Below, piece after piece: positions 1-8,075 of a stretch of DNA of 13,389 nucleotides. The stretch lies in NCBI GenBank assembly GCA_050014415.1, contig JBEKDJ010000123.1, positions 1-13,389 on the forward strand. Reading direction: 5' to 3'. Below the pieces are notes generated by a model that searched no databases, had not been told where the DNA came from, and saw nothing but the letters and a program-made list of their open reading frames with translations. The translations under genes and the position numbers were made by a program. The number at the start of each line of letters is the position of its first letter. Within the stretch, counting starts at the first letter, position 1. The stretch is from JBEKDJ01 sp050014415. Lineage in GTDB: Bacteria; Desulfobacterota; BSN033; UBA1163.

Positions 1-971
1 TGTACCGAGATAGAACCATTGCAGTGATCATTCCTGCTTATAATGAAGAAGAATTGATTGGAAAGGTTCTGGAATCGATGCCGGGGTTTGTGGATCACAT
101 CGTCGTGGTGGACGATGCCAGTTGCGATCGGACAGGGGAGGTAGTCAAAGCCCAACAAGTGGAAGAGGAGCGAATCACTTATATTCAACATACCAAAAAC
201 CGAGGGGTAGGTGGAGCGATCGTCACCGGCTACAGATGGGCTCGCGACAACGGGATTGACATCAGCGCGGTCATGGCGGGTGATGCACAGATGGATCCAA
301 AAGACCTTCCAAAATTATTGGACCCAGTGGTTGAAGGAAGGACGGACTATTCAAAAGGGAATCGCCTCTTCACGGGAAAGGCCTGGAGAGTCATTCCCAA
401 GATCCGTTATTTGGGCAATGCTGCGCTCTCCTTTTTGACAAAGATTGCCTCCGGGTATTGGCATGTGGCGGATTCCCAATCCGGCTATGGGGCTGTTGCC
501 TTAGAGGTCCTAAGGACCATCGATTTAGACAGCATTTACAGAAGGTACGGAATGCCGAATGACTTTCTGGTGAGATTGAATGTCCATCATTTCAGAGTGG
601 AGGACGTACCCGTCAACCCCATTTACGGCATTGGAGAGCGGTCAGGCATCAAACTTTACAGAATAGTCTTCACCCTTCCAGCCCTGCTTCTGTTCACCCT
701 TCCAGCCCTGCTTCTGGAGCTCTTTTTATGGAGGCTCAAAGAAAAGTATATTGTTCGGGACTTCCATCCATTCGTTCTTTTTTACCTGATGGGTTTCGTC
801 CTGACACCGATTGGAGTTATTTCTGGCTGTTATCTTCCGATATTGAGGATCCTCATCGGTTTTGTTGCCGCGACCAGCGCTCTGTTTGCTGCCTTCTTTG
901 CGATATCAGGTCTTCAATCCCTGTTCTTTGCAATGTGGTTTGATATGGAATACAACAAAGACCTCAGGTGA
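1..971 (+). CDS. Family 2 glycosyltransferase, polyprenyl-phosphate sugar synthase-like (start just off the window)
   Basis: Likely transfers a sugar from a nucleotide donor to a polyprenyl phosphate (or a related acceptor) at the inner face of the membrane. The N-terminal GT-A domain shows the family 2 opening IIPAYNEEE, the nucleotide-binding VVDDASCDRT and a DxD-like GDAQMDP. The C-terminal third is hydrophobic, with about three membrane segments, as in dolichyl-phosphate-mannose-synthase relatives with membrane tails. The frame is open to the left edge and reads YRDRTIAV before the first in-window GTG at 24. Bases 1-2 are TG, so a single preceding A would give an ATG directly before this Tyr, a usual family N-terminus; I therefore take the start as one base outside the window, giving about 323 residues. 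A perfect 24-bp tandem duplication (669-716) repeats FTLPALLL in the first membrane segment. The next gene follows after 18 bp. The family is secure; donor and acceptor are not. Confidence 0.9.
   Translation, partial: YRDRTIAVIIPAYNEEELIGKVLESMPGFVDHIVVVDDASCDRTGEVVKAQQVEEERITYIQHTKNRGVGGAIVTGYRWARDNGIDISAVMAGDAQMDPKDLPKLLDPVVEGRTDYSKGNRLFTGKAWRVIPKIRYLGNAALSFLTKIASGYWHVADSQSGYGAVALEVLRTIDLDSIYRRYGMPNDFLVRLNVHHFRVEDVPVNPIYGIGERSGIKLYRIVFTLPALLLFTLPALLLELFLWRLKEKYIVRDFHPFVLFYLMGFVLTPIGVISGCYLPILRILIGFVAATSALFAAFFAISGLQSLFFAMWFDMEYNKDLR
669..716 (+). repeat. Perfect 24-bp tandem duplication inside the glycosyltransferase gene
   Basis: Bases 669-692 and 693-716 are identical. The unit is codon-aligned, so it adds exactly eight residues (FTLPALLL twice in a row) without breaking the frame. 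It lies in the first predicted membrane segment after the catalytic domain. Perfect identity, including third codon positions, points to a recent duplication by replication slippage, or to an assembly artefact. Confidence 0.95.
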
Positions 972-989
972 ATTCACAAGGGTTAGACC

Positions 990-2186
990 ATGAAAGATTT
1001 GCCCGCGATTGCAGGTGGAAGTCCGGTTCGCACCCAATACCTTGTTTTCGGAAGCCCTTCTATAGGGGAAGAAGAAATCGCGGAGGTTTGCCAGAGTATG
1101 CGTTCGGGCTGGGTGGGGACAGGTCCCAAAGTGAAAAAATTTGAGGAGATGTTCAAGAAATTTAAAAATTGTCGTTATGCCATTGCCGTTTCGTCATGCA
1201 CTGCAGCCCTCCACCTTTCCCTTCTGGTTTTGGAAATCAAGCCTGGCCATGAAGTCATTACTAGCCCATTAACCTTCGCTTCTACTGCCAATAGCATCGT
1301 GCATGCAGGCGCCCGACCGGTCTTTGCGGATGTAACATTGGAAACGATGAATATCGATCCGGTTGATGTAGAAAGAAGGATTAACAAGAAGACGAAGGCT
1401 ATTATCCCGGTCCACTTATCCGGGAGACCTTGCGAGATGGATGCGTTGATGGAACTGGCCAGTAGGTTTCATCTTTGCGTTGTTGAAGATGCAGCACATG
1501 CCATTGAGTCGAGTTATAAGGGGAAACCTATCGGGACCATGGGTGACCTCGGTTGTTTCAGTTTTTATGTCACTAAGAATATAACCACTGTAGAAGGAGG
1601 GATGGTTGTTACCGATCAAGATGAATTCGCTAATCGGATAAAAAGCTTAGCCCTCCATGGACTGACCGAAGATGCATGGCAAAGGTTCTCGGATGAGGGA
1701 TTCAAACATTACCAAGTCGTTTGCGCAGGATTTAAGTACAATATGACAGATATCCAGGCCTCCATCGGAATCCATCAACTTGAAAAAATTGAGACAAAAG
1801 CTCAAAGGAGGAAAGAGATTTGGGAGATCTACAATCAATCTTTTAGAGAACTTCCTCTTATTTTGCCTTTTCCTATGCCGCCCGATCAGAGACACGCTTA
1901 TCATCTCTATACCCCACTTCTTGACTTGGAACGCGTCCGGTGTACACGGGACGAATTTCTCCAAGCATTGCACAAAGAAAAGATCGGAGCGGGAATCCAC
2001 TATATCTCACTCCATCTTCACCCCTTCTATCAAGAAACCTATGGATACAGGAGGGGAGAATTTCCGAATGCCGAATTCATCTCAGATCGGACCTTCTCTC
2101 TACCTTTTTCAGCGAACCTGACTGATCAGGATGTCGAGGATGTGATCAAGGCTGTGAAAAAGATTTTAGAGTACTATCACCGTTAA
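990..2186 (+). CDS. DegT/DnrJ/EryC1/StrS family PLP-dependent sugar aminotransferase
   Basis: Members of this fold-type I family transfer an amino group, usually from glutamate, to a keto sugar bound to a nucleotide, making amino sugars for surface polysaccharides or secondary metabolites. The 398-residue length is typical. Visible landmarks are SGWVGTGPKVKKFEE near the N-terminus, SSCTAALHLSL for phosphate binding, VVEDAAHA with Asp167 expected to contact the PLP ring nitrogen, and FSFYVTKNITTVEGG, in which Lys196 is the expected Schiff-base lysine. The C-terminal part carries HYISLHLHPFY, common in this family. It starts with ATG 18 bp after the glycosyltransferase, and the next gene begins 1 bp after its stop. 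No dehydratase or epimerase for the sugar substrate is visible in the window, so the keto-sugar must come from elsewhere. The family is secure; the exact sugar is unknown. Confidence 0.93.
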   Translation: MKDLPAIAGGSPVRTQYLVFGSPSIGEEEIAEVCQSMRSGWVGTGPKVKKFEEMFKKFKNCRYAIAVSSCTAALHLSLLVLEIKPGHEVITSPLTFASTANSIVHAGARPVFADVTLETMNIDPVDVERRINKKTKAIIPVHLSGRPCEMDALMELASRFHLCVVEDAAHAIESSYKGKPIGTMGDLGCFSFYVTKNITTVEGGMVVTDQDEFANRIKSLALHGLTEDAWQRFSDEGFKHYQVVCAGFKYNMTDIQASIGIHQLEKIETKAQRRKEIWEIYNQSFRELPLILPFPMPPDQRHAYHLYTPLLDLERVRCTRDEFLQALHKEKIGAGIHYISLHLHPFYQETYGYRRGEFPNAEFISDRTFSLPFSANLTDQDVEDVIKAVKKILEYYHR

Positions 2187-2187
2187 A

Positions 2188-3321
2188 ATGAGATTGTGCA
2201 TCGCCACAAGTTCTTATCCTTCCGATAGCGAAAATTCGTTTGCAGGGGTTTTTGTTCGAGATTTTGCAAAGGCATTGGTCCGTCGGGGGGTCGATGTCTC
2301 CGTCTTTTCCCAGGATACAGGGCGCCCCCCTCTCAGAGACGACGGAATTGAAGTGATCACATTCCCCTGGCCCGGTCGAGCCACACCTCTCTCCACGCTC
2401 AGGCCCTATCATCCCTTGGATGCCCTGAAGATACTTCTCCTTCTTCAGGCAGGCTCGAGGAGACTCATTCAACACTGCCGGCAGAAGGGAGTTGATTTTT
2501 TATTGGCCATGTGGGCCCTTCCGGCCGGTCATTGGGGGATGAACGCTCAAAGGAGTTTGGGTCTGCCCTTTGCGGTCTGGAGTCTGGGGTCTGACATTTG
2601 GGTTTATGGAAGGCTTCCTATTTTAAAGGGATGGGTCCGGAAGATTCTCAAACAATCTGGCTACTGCTTTGCAGATGGCTTCTCCCTTGCGAGGGAGGTT
2701 AGTGCTCTTACCGGGAGGTCTTGTTCTTTTCTTCCAACGACGAGAGTTCTTCCCAAAAAGGGACTACCCGACCTCGCTCTAAACCTTGATCAAAGGCATT
2801 ATCTGTTCATTGGCAGGTATCACAGGAACAAAGGGCCGGATATCCTTTTGGAGGCAATCCATCTCATTGAACGGCAGATATTGTCTAAGGTTCAATTTCA
2901 TTTTTTTGGGACAGGCCCTCTGGAAAGAGACTTAAAGAGAAAAGTTTTGCAGTATGGTTTGAAAGATGATGTGACCATTGAAGGACCCGTGGATGAGTAT
3001 AGGATGGCAGCTCTCCTTGAAAGATGTGACACCTTAATCATTCCATCCCGAGTGGAATCGATACCCGTGGTTCTTTCGGACGCTTTACAAGTCGGATGTA
3101 ATGTGATCGTGAGCGATGTGGGAGATATGGGAACACTCGTCAGGTCTTATCAGGCAGGGATCGTCGCAGATGAATTATCCCCGGAGGCTATTAAGAAGGC
3201 GATCCTGAGTCAATTAGAAAGAAGAAAAGATGAATTTAATGAAGGCCGGCAAAAGCTTTATGCTCTTTTTGACATTCAAAGGAGTGCCGATAAGTTTTTA
3301 GAAATGGTCGAAAACAAATAA
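2188..3321 (+). CDS. GT4-type (GT-B fold) glycosyltransferase
   Basis: Probably a cytoplasmic retaining glycosyltransferase that adds one sugar to a growing surface glycan. The N-terminus (CIATSSYPSDSENSFAGVFVRDFAKAL) has the usual family pattern, with a first beta strand followed by a loop and a helix that hold the acceptor. The C-terminal domain begins near YLFIGRYHRNKGPDILLEA, followed by FFGTGPLERDLKRK and VTIEGPVDEYRMAALLERC. The donor-site E-x7-E motif appears as ESIPVVLSD, with Glu290 present but Asp298 in place of the second Glu. At 377 residues the length is normal. Its ATG is 1 bp past the aminotransferase stop and has no clear ribosome-binding site, suggesting translation coupled to the upstream gene. 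The family is confident; substrate unknown. Confidence 0.9.
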   Translation: MRLCIATSSYPSDSENSFAGVFVRDFAKALVRRGVDVSVFSQDTGRPPLRDDGIEVITFPWPGRATPLSTLRPYHPLDALKILLLLQAGSRRLIQHCRQKGVDFLLAMWALPAGHWGMNAQRSLGLPFAVWSLGSDIWVYGRLPILKGWVRKILKQSGYCFADGFSLAREVSALTGRSCSFLPTTRVLPKKGLPDLALNLDQRHYLFIGRYHRNKGPDILLEAIHLIERQILSKVQFHFFGTGPLERDLKRKVLQYGLKDDVTIEGPVDEYRMAALLERCDTLIIPSRVESIPVVLSDALQVGCNVIVSDVGDMGTLVRSYQAGIVADELSPEAIKKAILSQLERRKDEFNEGRQKLYALFDIQRSADKFLEMVENK

Positions 3322-3399
3322 TGAATAGATGAAATGACATCTCGGGGGAGATTTCAATCACTTTATCCCAAGGGATGGTAAGGGCAGGGCAAAACAATT

Positions 3400-4398
3400 A
3401 TGGAGTTGGACGTTTTTGAATCACCCGGAAAAGAGTGGGACGAATTTTCCTCCCGATACACCGACCTCATCTTTTATCAATCGGTCTGGAGTGAGGTACT
3501 CAAAGAGGGGTTGGGAGGGCAACCCCTTTATTTTTATCTGAAGGAAGGGAGAGAGATTGTTGCCGGTTTACCCGGGGTATTGTTAAACTTTAAAATATTT
3601 AAAATTCTCTATGCCTCCATCCCGTATGGTCACTTGATCGGTGAGAGGTCTTATTATTCAACTTTTTTGGAACTTTTGGAGAATGAGTTAAGAAGGAGAG
3701 GATTCGATCAAGTCCGTTTGACCGAGTCGCCCTTTTTCGAGTCTTGTCGACCTGAGTCCTTTAAGCCAATCTCTGCTAAATGTACACTATTAGATTTGAG
3801 AGGCTATGATAAGGAGAAGGTATGGAGAGGTTATAAAAAAAACATTCGTAGGGATGTTAGAAGAGCCCAAAGAAGTGGGATTACAATTCGTCGTGGGGAT
3901 TCCAGAGAAGATGCCAATATATTCTATAAACTCTATTTAGCGTCTATGCAGCGGAATAGGGCTATGGCGAAGTATCCATTACACTGGTTTGAGGCTGTTT
4001 ACGAAGAGCTAGTGGAGGGAGGATTGGGTGCTTTCCTGTTTGCCGAGTTGGAACACGAGGCTATCGCTGGAGCAGTCCTGATCAAGTCATCCACTTCAGC
4101 ACACTATTTCCACAACGGGTCCAAATATGAATTTTTGAAGTTTTGCCCAAACGAACTGTTGATCCATTCTGCCTTAGAGGAGGCAATTGAAAAGGGTAAC
4201 TCATTCTTCGATTTTATGGGTTCGGATCCTAAAGATCTTTCTTTATTGCAATTCAAAGAGAAATGGGGAGGTCAATCGAAGGACGTTTGCACTTATGTGA
4301 AAGATTATCATCCCTTTCGATGCAAGATTTGGGAATGGGGTAAAAGACTAGGAAGTTCCCAAATAGGGAATCGATTGGTAAGAATGGTTCGAAAGTAG
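3400..4398 (+). CDS. FemAB-like / GNAT-fold acyl- or aminoacyltransferase
   Basis: The protein (332 residues) resembles the FemA/FemB and BioF2-like acetyltransferase superfamily, whose members transfer amino acids from tRNA or acyl groups to cell-wall precursors and glycans. The supporting patterns are in the second half: a basic KKNIRRDVRRAQRSGITIRRGD segment ahead of the second GNAT-like lobe, IAGAVLIKSSTSAHYFHNGS, NELLIHSALEEAIEKG and the closing FDFMGSDPKDLSLLQFKEKWGG, a common family ending. No signal peptide or membrane segment is seen, so it should be cytoplasmic. It starts with ATG at 3400 after a 78-bp gap, with a purine-rich AGGGCAGGGC about nine bases upstream. Sitting among glycan genes, it may modify an amino sugar made with the upstream aminotransferase; that is inference. 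The superfamily call is fairly sure, the reaction is not. Confidence 0.8.
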   Translation: MELDVFESPGKEWDEFSSRYTDLIFYQSVWSEVLKEGLGGQPLYFYLKEGREIVAGLPGVLLNFKIFKILYASIPYGHLIGERSYYSTFLELLENELRRRGFDQVRLTESPFFESCRPESFKPISAKCTLLDLRGYDKEKVWRGYKKNIRRDVRRAQRSGITIRRGDSREDANIFYKLYLASMQRNRAMAKYPLHWFEAVYEELVEGGLGAFLFAELEHEAIAGAVLIKSSTSAHYFHNGSKYEFLKFCPNELLIHSALEEAIEKGNSFFDFMGSDPKDLSLLQFKEKWGGQSKDVCTYVKDYHPFRCKIWEWGKRLGSSQIGNRLVRMVRK

Positions 4399-4407
4399 GG
4401 GATAAAT

Positions 4408-5118
4408 TTGATCGAGGATGTCGATTGGGGAAAAATGGCTCAAAAGGGATTCTTGAGATCGGGCATCGATCCGGCCGACCGAAAAGGCCATAAGAATTTT
4501 TATATTGACCTTCTTCAGAAGATTGCCTTAGAGGAAGTACTGGAGTTAAAAGGGGATGAAGTCGTTTTGGATTTTGGATGCGGGAGCGGAAGATTTTCTT
4601 ACTGGATCGCTCCAAAAGTGAAAAAGTCGGTGGGCTTAGAAATTACTCCCGAGATGATCGAACTGGCTGAAACCCATCGGACTGCCCGGAATGTAGAATT
4701 TAAGGTTTATGATGGTGTTCATTTTCCAGCTTTTCCATATCCGTTTGATCTCATCCTCTCCGTGGGTGTCCTCCAGACCCTGAGGGGGAAGTTATTGAAG
4801 AGTACTCTTTCCAGTTTGACCCAATATTTAAGAAAAGGTGGAAGGGTTTGCCTGATCGAGCAGATGTCGGACAATCCAAAAGTGGAAAGGCCTAAAGCGG
4901 AGGAATACCTACAAGCCTTCGAAGCATCGAAATTGGAGTGTCTTCAGCATTACCCAATTCGCAATGGCCGCTGGTGGATGCTCTATCTAATTCGATACGG
5001 ATTGGTTCCGCAAAAGTGGTTCCCTAAGATTGCAGTCTGGGAAATAAATAAAAATAGAAGTAAGGGAAATAAGATTTCATACTATAGAGACTACTTATTT
5101 CTTCTAAAAAGACCATGA
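4408..5118 (+). CDS. Class I SAM-dependent methyltransferase
   Basis: The SAM-binding motif I is VVLDFGCGSGRF (Asp55 to Gly61), followed by the acidic-strand motif VGLEITPEMIELAE and a motif resembling LILSVGVLQTL near the fourth strand. A later RKGGRVCLIEQ is the usual fifth-strand region. At 236 residues it is a compact cytoplasmic methyltransferase. The start chosen is TTG at 4408, preceded by AGGGGAT at good spacing; an in-frame ATG at 4435 with an upstream GGGG is a plausible alternative that would remove nine residues without touching the domain. It follows the FemAB-like gene by 9 bp and overlaps the next methyltransferase by 4 bp (ATGA). In this setting it probably methylates a sugar hydroxyl or a lipid-linked intermediate, but the substrate cannot be read from the sequence. 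Confidence 0.87.
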   Translation: MIEDVDWGKMAQKGFLRSGIDPADRKGHKNFYIDLLQKIALEEVLELKGDEVVLDFGCGSGRFSYWIAPKVKKSVGLEITPEMIELAETHRTARNVEFKVYDGVHFPAFPYPFDLILSVGVLQTLRGKLLKSTLSSLTQYLRKGGRVCLIEQMSDNPKVERPKAEEYLQAFEASKLECLQHYPIRNGRWWMLYLIRYGLVPQKWFPKIAVWEINKNRSKGNKISYYRDYLFLLKRP

Positions 5119-5867
5119 CTCCAGAGAGAGGTTATCAACCCCACTTATCCCGGGGGGATTTCGTCTTAAAAGATATTGAGGGACGGACCCGGAAATTCGA
5201 AAAAATTGTAAGTATTCTTCAAGATTTTCATCCCGGGACCCGATCCATGAATTGCCTCGACATAGGATGTTCCAGCGGAATTATCACCTCTCTACTCGGA
5301 AATCATTTCCAGATGTCCATTGGGATGGATATTGATCAAGAAGCTATTCATTATGCCCAAAACCATTCTTCGTCGGTTCACGTTCAATTCTTGATCGCCG
5401 ATTCAATGGCGCTTTCTTTCCGGAACAATTCGATTGATGTCATTGTTTGCAACCACGTCTATGAGCATGTTCCCTACGCAGATAAGATGATGGATGAAGT
5501 CTACCGCGTTTTAAAGGCGGATGGTTTCTGTTATTTTTCCGCGGGGAATAAATACAAGGTCATCGAAGGGCATTACGGTCTTCCTTTTCTATCCTGGGTT
5601 CCCAAGTCGCTTGCCCATCTCTATTTAAAAATGACGGGGAAAGGGGATTTCTATTATGAAGAGCATCGTTCTCTTCGAGAACTGAAACAATTGGTCAATA
5701 GGTTCCGGATTCGCGACTACACTCTATCGATTATTCGTAATCCGGAAGAGTTTTTTGCAACTGATATCTTCAATACCCAAACATTTTTATACAAATGGAT
5801 TCGATGGGTAGCCCCTTACTTATATCGGTGGATTTCCACCTATATATGGATATTGACAAAAAAATGA
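5115..5867 (+). CDS. Class I SAM-dependent methyltransferase (second of a tandem pair)
   Basis: Motif I is CLDIGCSSGII (Asp49 to Gly55), followed by IGMDIDQEAIHYAQ, then IVCNHVYEHVPYADKMMDEVYRVLKADG, the classic methyltransferase domain 11 pattern in which the EH pair ends the fourth strand. The C-terminal part, with paired aromatic residues such as FYYEEHRSLRELKQL, resembles small-molecule or glycan methyltransferases. At 250 residues it is full length. Its ATG overlaps the stop of the upstream methyltransferase (ATGA at 5115-5118), and its own TGA overlaps the next start in the same way, so translation of the three genes is probably coupled. It is not an obvious duplicate of its neighbour: the sequences differ strongly outside motif I. 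Substrate unknown. Confidence 0.88.
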   Translation: MTPERGYQPHLSRGDFVLKDIEGRTRKFEKIVSILQDFHPGTRSMNCLDIGCSSGIITSLLGNHFQMSIGMDIDQEAIHYAQNHSSSVHVQFLIADSMALSFRNNSIDVIVCNHVYEHVPYADKMMDEVYRVLKADGFCYFSAGNKYKVIEGHYGLPFLSWVPKSLAHLYLKMTGKGDFYYEEHRSLRELKQLVNRFRIRDYTLSIIRNPEEFFATDIFNTQTFLYKWIRWVAPYLYRWISTYIWILTKK

Positions 5868-6841
5868 TGGGACATTTCAATTGCAAGCTGGCATTAAAAT
5901 GGATTATCGTCATTGCTATTTTTATTTTCTTAGGGAAGATGGTATGGGGCAATTGGAATCAGGTAAGGGACACCCCCTTCACTCTCCAACCTTTTTCCTT
6001 CATTTTGTCCACCTTCCTCTTCGTCTTCAGTTATTTCATACAAATTTGGGCATGGTATCTCATCACTCTGAAATTAAAAATTGCTATCTCCTTTAGGGAG
6101 ACATTGGAGAGTTGGCTTTATTCGCAATTGGGTAAGTATCTCCCCGGGAAAGTTTGGCTTCTCCTTAGTCGTTTTTATTTCTACGAAGCGAGAGGAAAGT
6201 CGAAGAAATCTATTTCTGTTGCGCTCTACTTTGAAACGGTGACTATCATCGCAGCGGCCGGCCTTATCTTTTTAGTTGCCCTGATCTTTCATAGGGAGAT
6301 ATGGCCATTTTACTCTTGGAGACAATGGGGCTGGCCGGTCCTTCTATTCCTCTTGGGCTTTGTCTTTCTCCACCCCCGGGTTCTTCAAAAAATATTAAAC
6401 TGGGTCCTTGTTCAATTTAAAAGAGAACCTGTCTCTTTATCTATCTCATACGCTGACATCCTTGGGATATTGTTTGTCTGTATCTTATCTTGGTTGGTCG
6501 GAGGAGTCGGTTTTTATCTCTTCATTGACTCTGTCTACCCTGTGGCACCACAATACGTTTTATTTTTAACCGGAGCCCTGGCAATTTCAGGTACTTTGGG
6601 TCTGATAGCCATTTTTGCTCCCAGCGGGCTAGGGGTAAGAGAAGGGGTTTTAGTCTACCTTCTCTCATTTATGATGGCAACTCCGGTGGCAGTGATCATT
6701 TCTATTCTCACCCGGATCTGGATGACCCTCATTGAAATCGGATTGATTGGAGTGATATATTTATCAGGCCAGTTTCAGAAAAGATTGGAGAAGAGAAATC
6801 GACATTTCAAAACCAGAAAGGACTCAACACCAGAGCAGTAG
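5864..6841 (+). CDS. UPF0104 / lysylphosphatidylglycerol synthase membrane-domain-like protein
   Basis: A polytopic inner-membrane protein of about 325 residues with roughly seven or eight hydrophobic segments, for example in WIIVIAIFIFLG, VLLFLLGFVFLHP and GILFVCILSWLVGGVGF. The family marker is PSGLGVREG near residue 260, close to the PGGLGVREG of the UPF0104 group (COG0392), which includes the membrane half of lysylphosphatidylglycerol synthases and proteins linked to lipid-sugar or isoprenoid-lipid handling. No soluble synthase domain is attached. I chose the ATG at 5864, which overlaps the preceding TGA as ATGA; an upstream in-frame ATG at 5795 would overlap the methyltransferase by 73 bases and adds a non-hydrophobic leader, so it is less likely. 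In this cluster a role in moving or modifying a glycolipid is plausible but unproven. Confidence 0.85.
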   Translation: MMGHFNCKLALKWIIVIAIFIFLGKMVWGNWNQVRDTPFTLQPFSFILSTFLFVFSYFIQIWAWYLITLKLKIAISFRETLESWLYSQLGKYLPGKVWLLLSRFYFYEARGKSKKSISVALYFETVTIIAAAGLIFLVALIFHREIWPFYSWRQWGWPVLLFLLGFVFLHPRVLQKILNWVLVQFKREPVSLSISYADILGILFVCILSWLVGGVGFYLFIDSVYPVAPQYVLFLTGALAISGTLGLIAIFAPSGLGVREGVLVYLLSFMMATPVAVIISILTRIWMTLIEIGLIGVIYLSGQFQKRLEKRNRHFKTRKDSTPEQ

Positions 6842-6845
6842 TAGA

Positions 6846-8075
6846 ATGATTCCATCCAAACCCAAACGGACAGGGCGATCCTTGGTTTTCCATCTCATCG
6901 CCGTTGCACTGATTGCCGGAGTGGCTTTGGCAGCCTATTCCAATACCTTCTCTGTTCCCTTCCTCTTTGACGACCGGCCCAATATCACAGAAAATCCAGA
7001 TGTTCAGATCAAGGTTTTCACTTGGGATCGACTGGAACGATTGGCCAAGAATACCTACAAGGAGACCATTCGGGTCTTCTCTTACTTCACCTTAGCCCTC
7101 AATTACTATTTTGGAGAGTTTGATGTTTTTGGTTATCATCTGGTAAATTTCATCATCCATATGGCTACCGGAATCTTTCTCTATTGGTTCCTCATGCTCA
7201 CATTCAATTTACGCTCTTTGAGAGAGAAATATGGGTCTATCTCATACAAAGTGTCTCTCTTCACAAGTCTAATCTTTATCTCCCATCCCATTCAGACCCA
7301 ATCGGTCACCTACATCGTGCAGAGGATGGCTAGTATGGCAGGGATGTTTTACCTCTTCTCCTTTGTCCTCTATGTGAAGGGAAGGTTGTCCTCAGGCTAT
7401 CAGCGTTATTTTTACTTTGGAGGGACGGTACTGACCTATCTACTTGGAGTTTTTTCAAAGGAGAATGCAGCCATCCTTCCTTTCTTTATTGCCCTCTACG
7501 AGTTCTACTTCTTCCGCAATTTCGACCTAAGCCCCAAGGGGAAGAAAATCCTCTCCGGCTTTGTCGTAGGCCTCCTTCTCCTCGGGGCCTTTGGGTTCAT
7601 CCTCTGGGGCCAGCGCTATGTCCACGTCATTCAAGAGGGGTATCAATATCGCACTTTTACGATGTCGGAGAGAGTCCTGACCCAGCTGGGGGTGGTTCTT
7701 TATTATGTAACCCTTCTTGTTTATCCTCATCCATCCCGGCTCAATCTGGATCATGATTTCCCAATATCGAGGACAATTCTGGATCCACAGACAACGCTGA
7801 TCTCCATTTTAATCATCTTCGCGCTCATCAGTTACAGCCTCTGGACGGCAAGAAAGAGGCCTGTACTTTCCTTCTTCATTTTGTGGTATTTTGGCAACTT
7901 GGTCATCGAATCGTCGATTTTTCCCTTAGAGATGGTTTTTGAACATAGGCTTTATCTCCCGGTGGTCGGTCCTTTCGTTCTTTTCAGTCTATTGACGGTG
8001 AGAGGGATAGAGAAGCTGAAGCGAAATATCAGAGCCCAGAGCTCAAATAACAGATTAACCCAGATGTTACATTGA
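6846..8075 (+). CDS. TMTC-like GT-C membrane glycosyltransferase, N-terminal membrane part (split gene)
   Basis: Resembles the membrane half of bacterial TMTC-type proteins, in which a GT-C fold is joined to TPRs; eukaryotic TMTCs are protein O-mannosyltransferases using dolichyl-phosphate mannose. Landmarks in order: one N-terminal membrane helix, then the acidic FLFDDRPNITEN in the first outer loop, FGYHLVNFIIHMATG, ISHPIQTQSVTYIVQRMASMAGM, VFSKENAAILPFFIALYE and the late FPLEMVFEHRLYLPVVGP. About nine membrane segments are visible in 409 residues. Family members normally continue through one more membrane helix into TPRs in a single chain; here a TGA at 8073-8075 ends the frame in the preceding cytoplasmic loop, and the missing part is in the next frame. 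It may be a sequencing or natural frameshift, or a true two-gene version. It starts 4 bp after the previous gene. Confidence 0.82.
   Translation: MIPSKPKRTGRSLVFHLIAVALIAGVALAAYSNTFSVPFLFDDRPNITENPDVQIKVFTWDRLERLAKNTYKETIRVFSYFTLALNYYFGEFDVFGYHLVNFIIHMATGIFLYWFLMLTFNLRSLREKYGSISYKVSLFTSLIFISHPIQTQSVTYIVQRMASMAGMFYLFSFVLYVKGRLSSGYQRYFYFGGTVLTYLLGVFSKENAAILPFFIALYEFYFFRNFDLSPKGKKILSGFVVGLLLLGAFGFILWGQRYVHVIQEGYQYRTFTMSERVLTQLGVVLYYVTLLVYPHPSRLNLDHDFPISRTILDPQTTLISILIIFALISYSLWTARKRPVLSFFILWYFGNLVIESSIFPLEMVFEHRLYLPVVGPFVLFSLLTVRGIEKLKRNIRAQSSNNRLTQMLH

Noticed and set aside
3325..3360. Hairpin ATCTC-loop-GAGAT between the GT4 and FemAB-like genes as a terminator
   Set aside because: Only a 5-bp stem without a following T-run, in the middle of a same-strand cluster.
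5795..5863. Upstream ATGs (5795, 5846) for the UPF0104-like gene
   Set aside because: They lie inside the methyltransferase gene; the ATGA overlap at 5864 matches the coupling seen elsewhere in the cluster.
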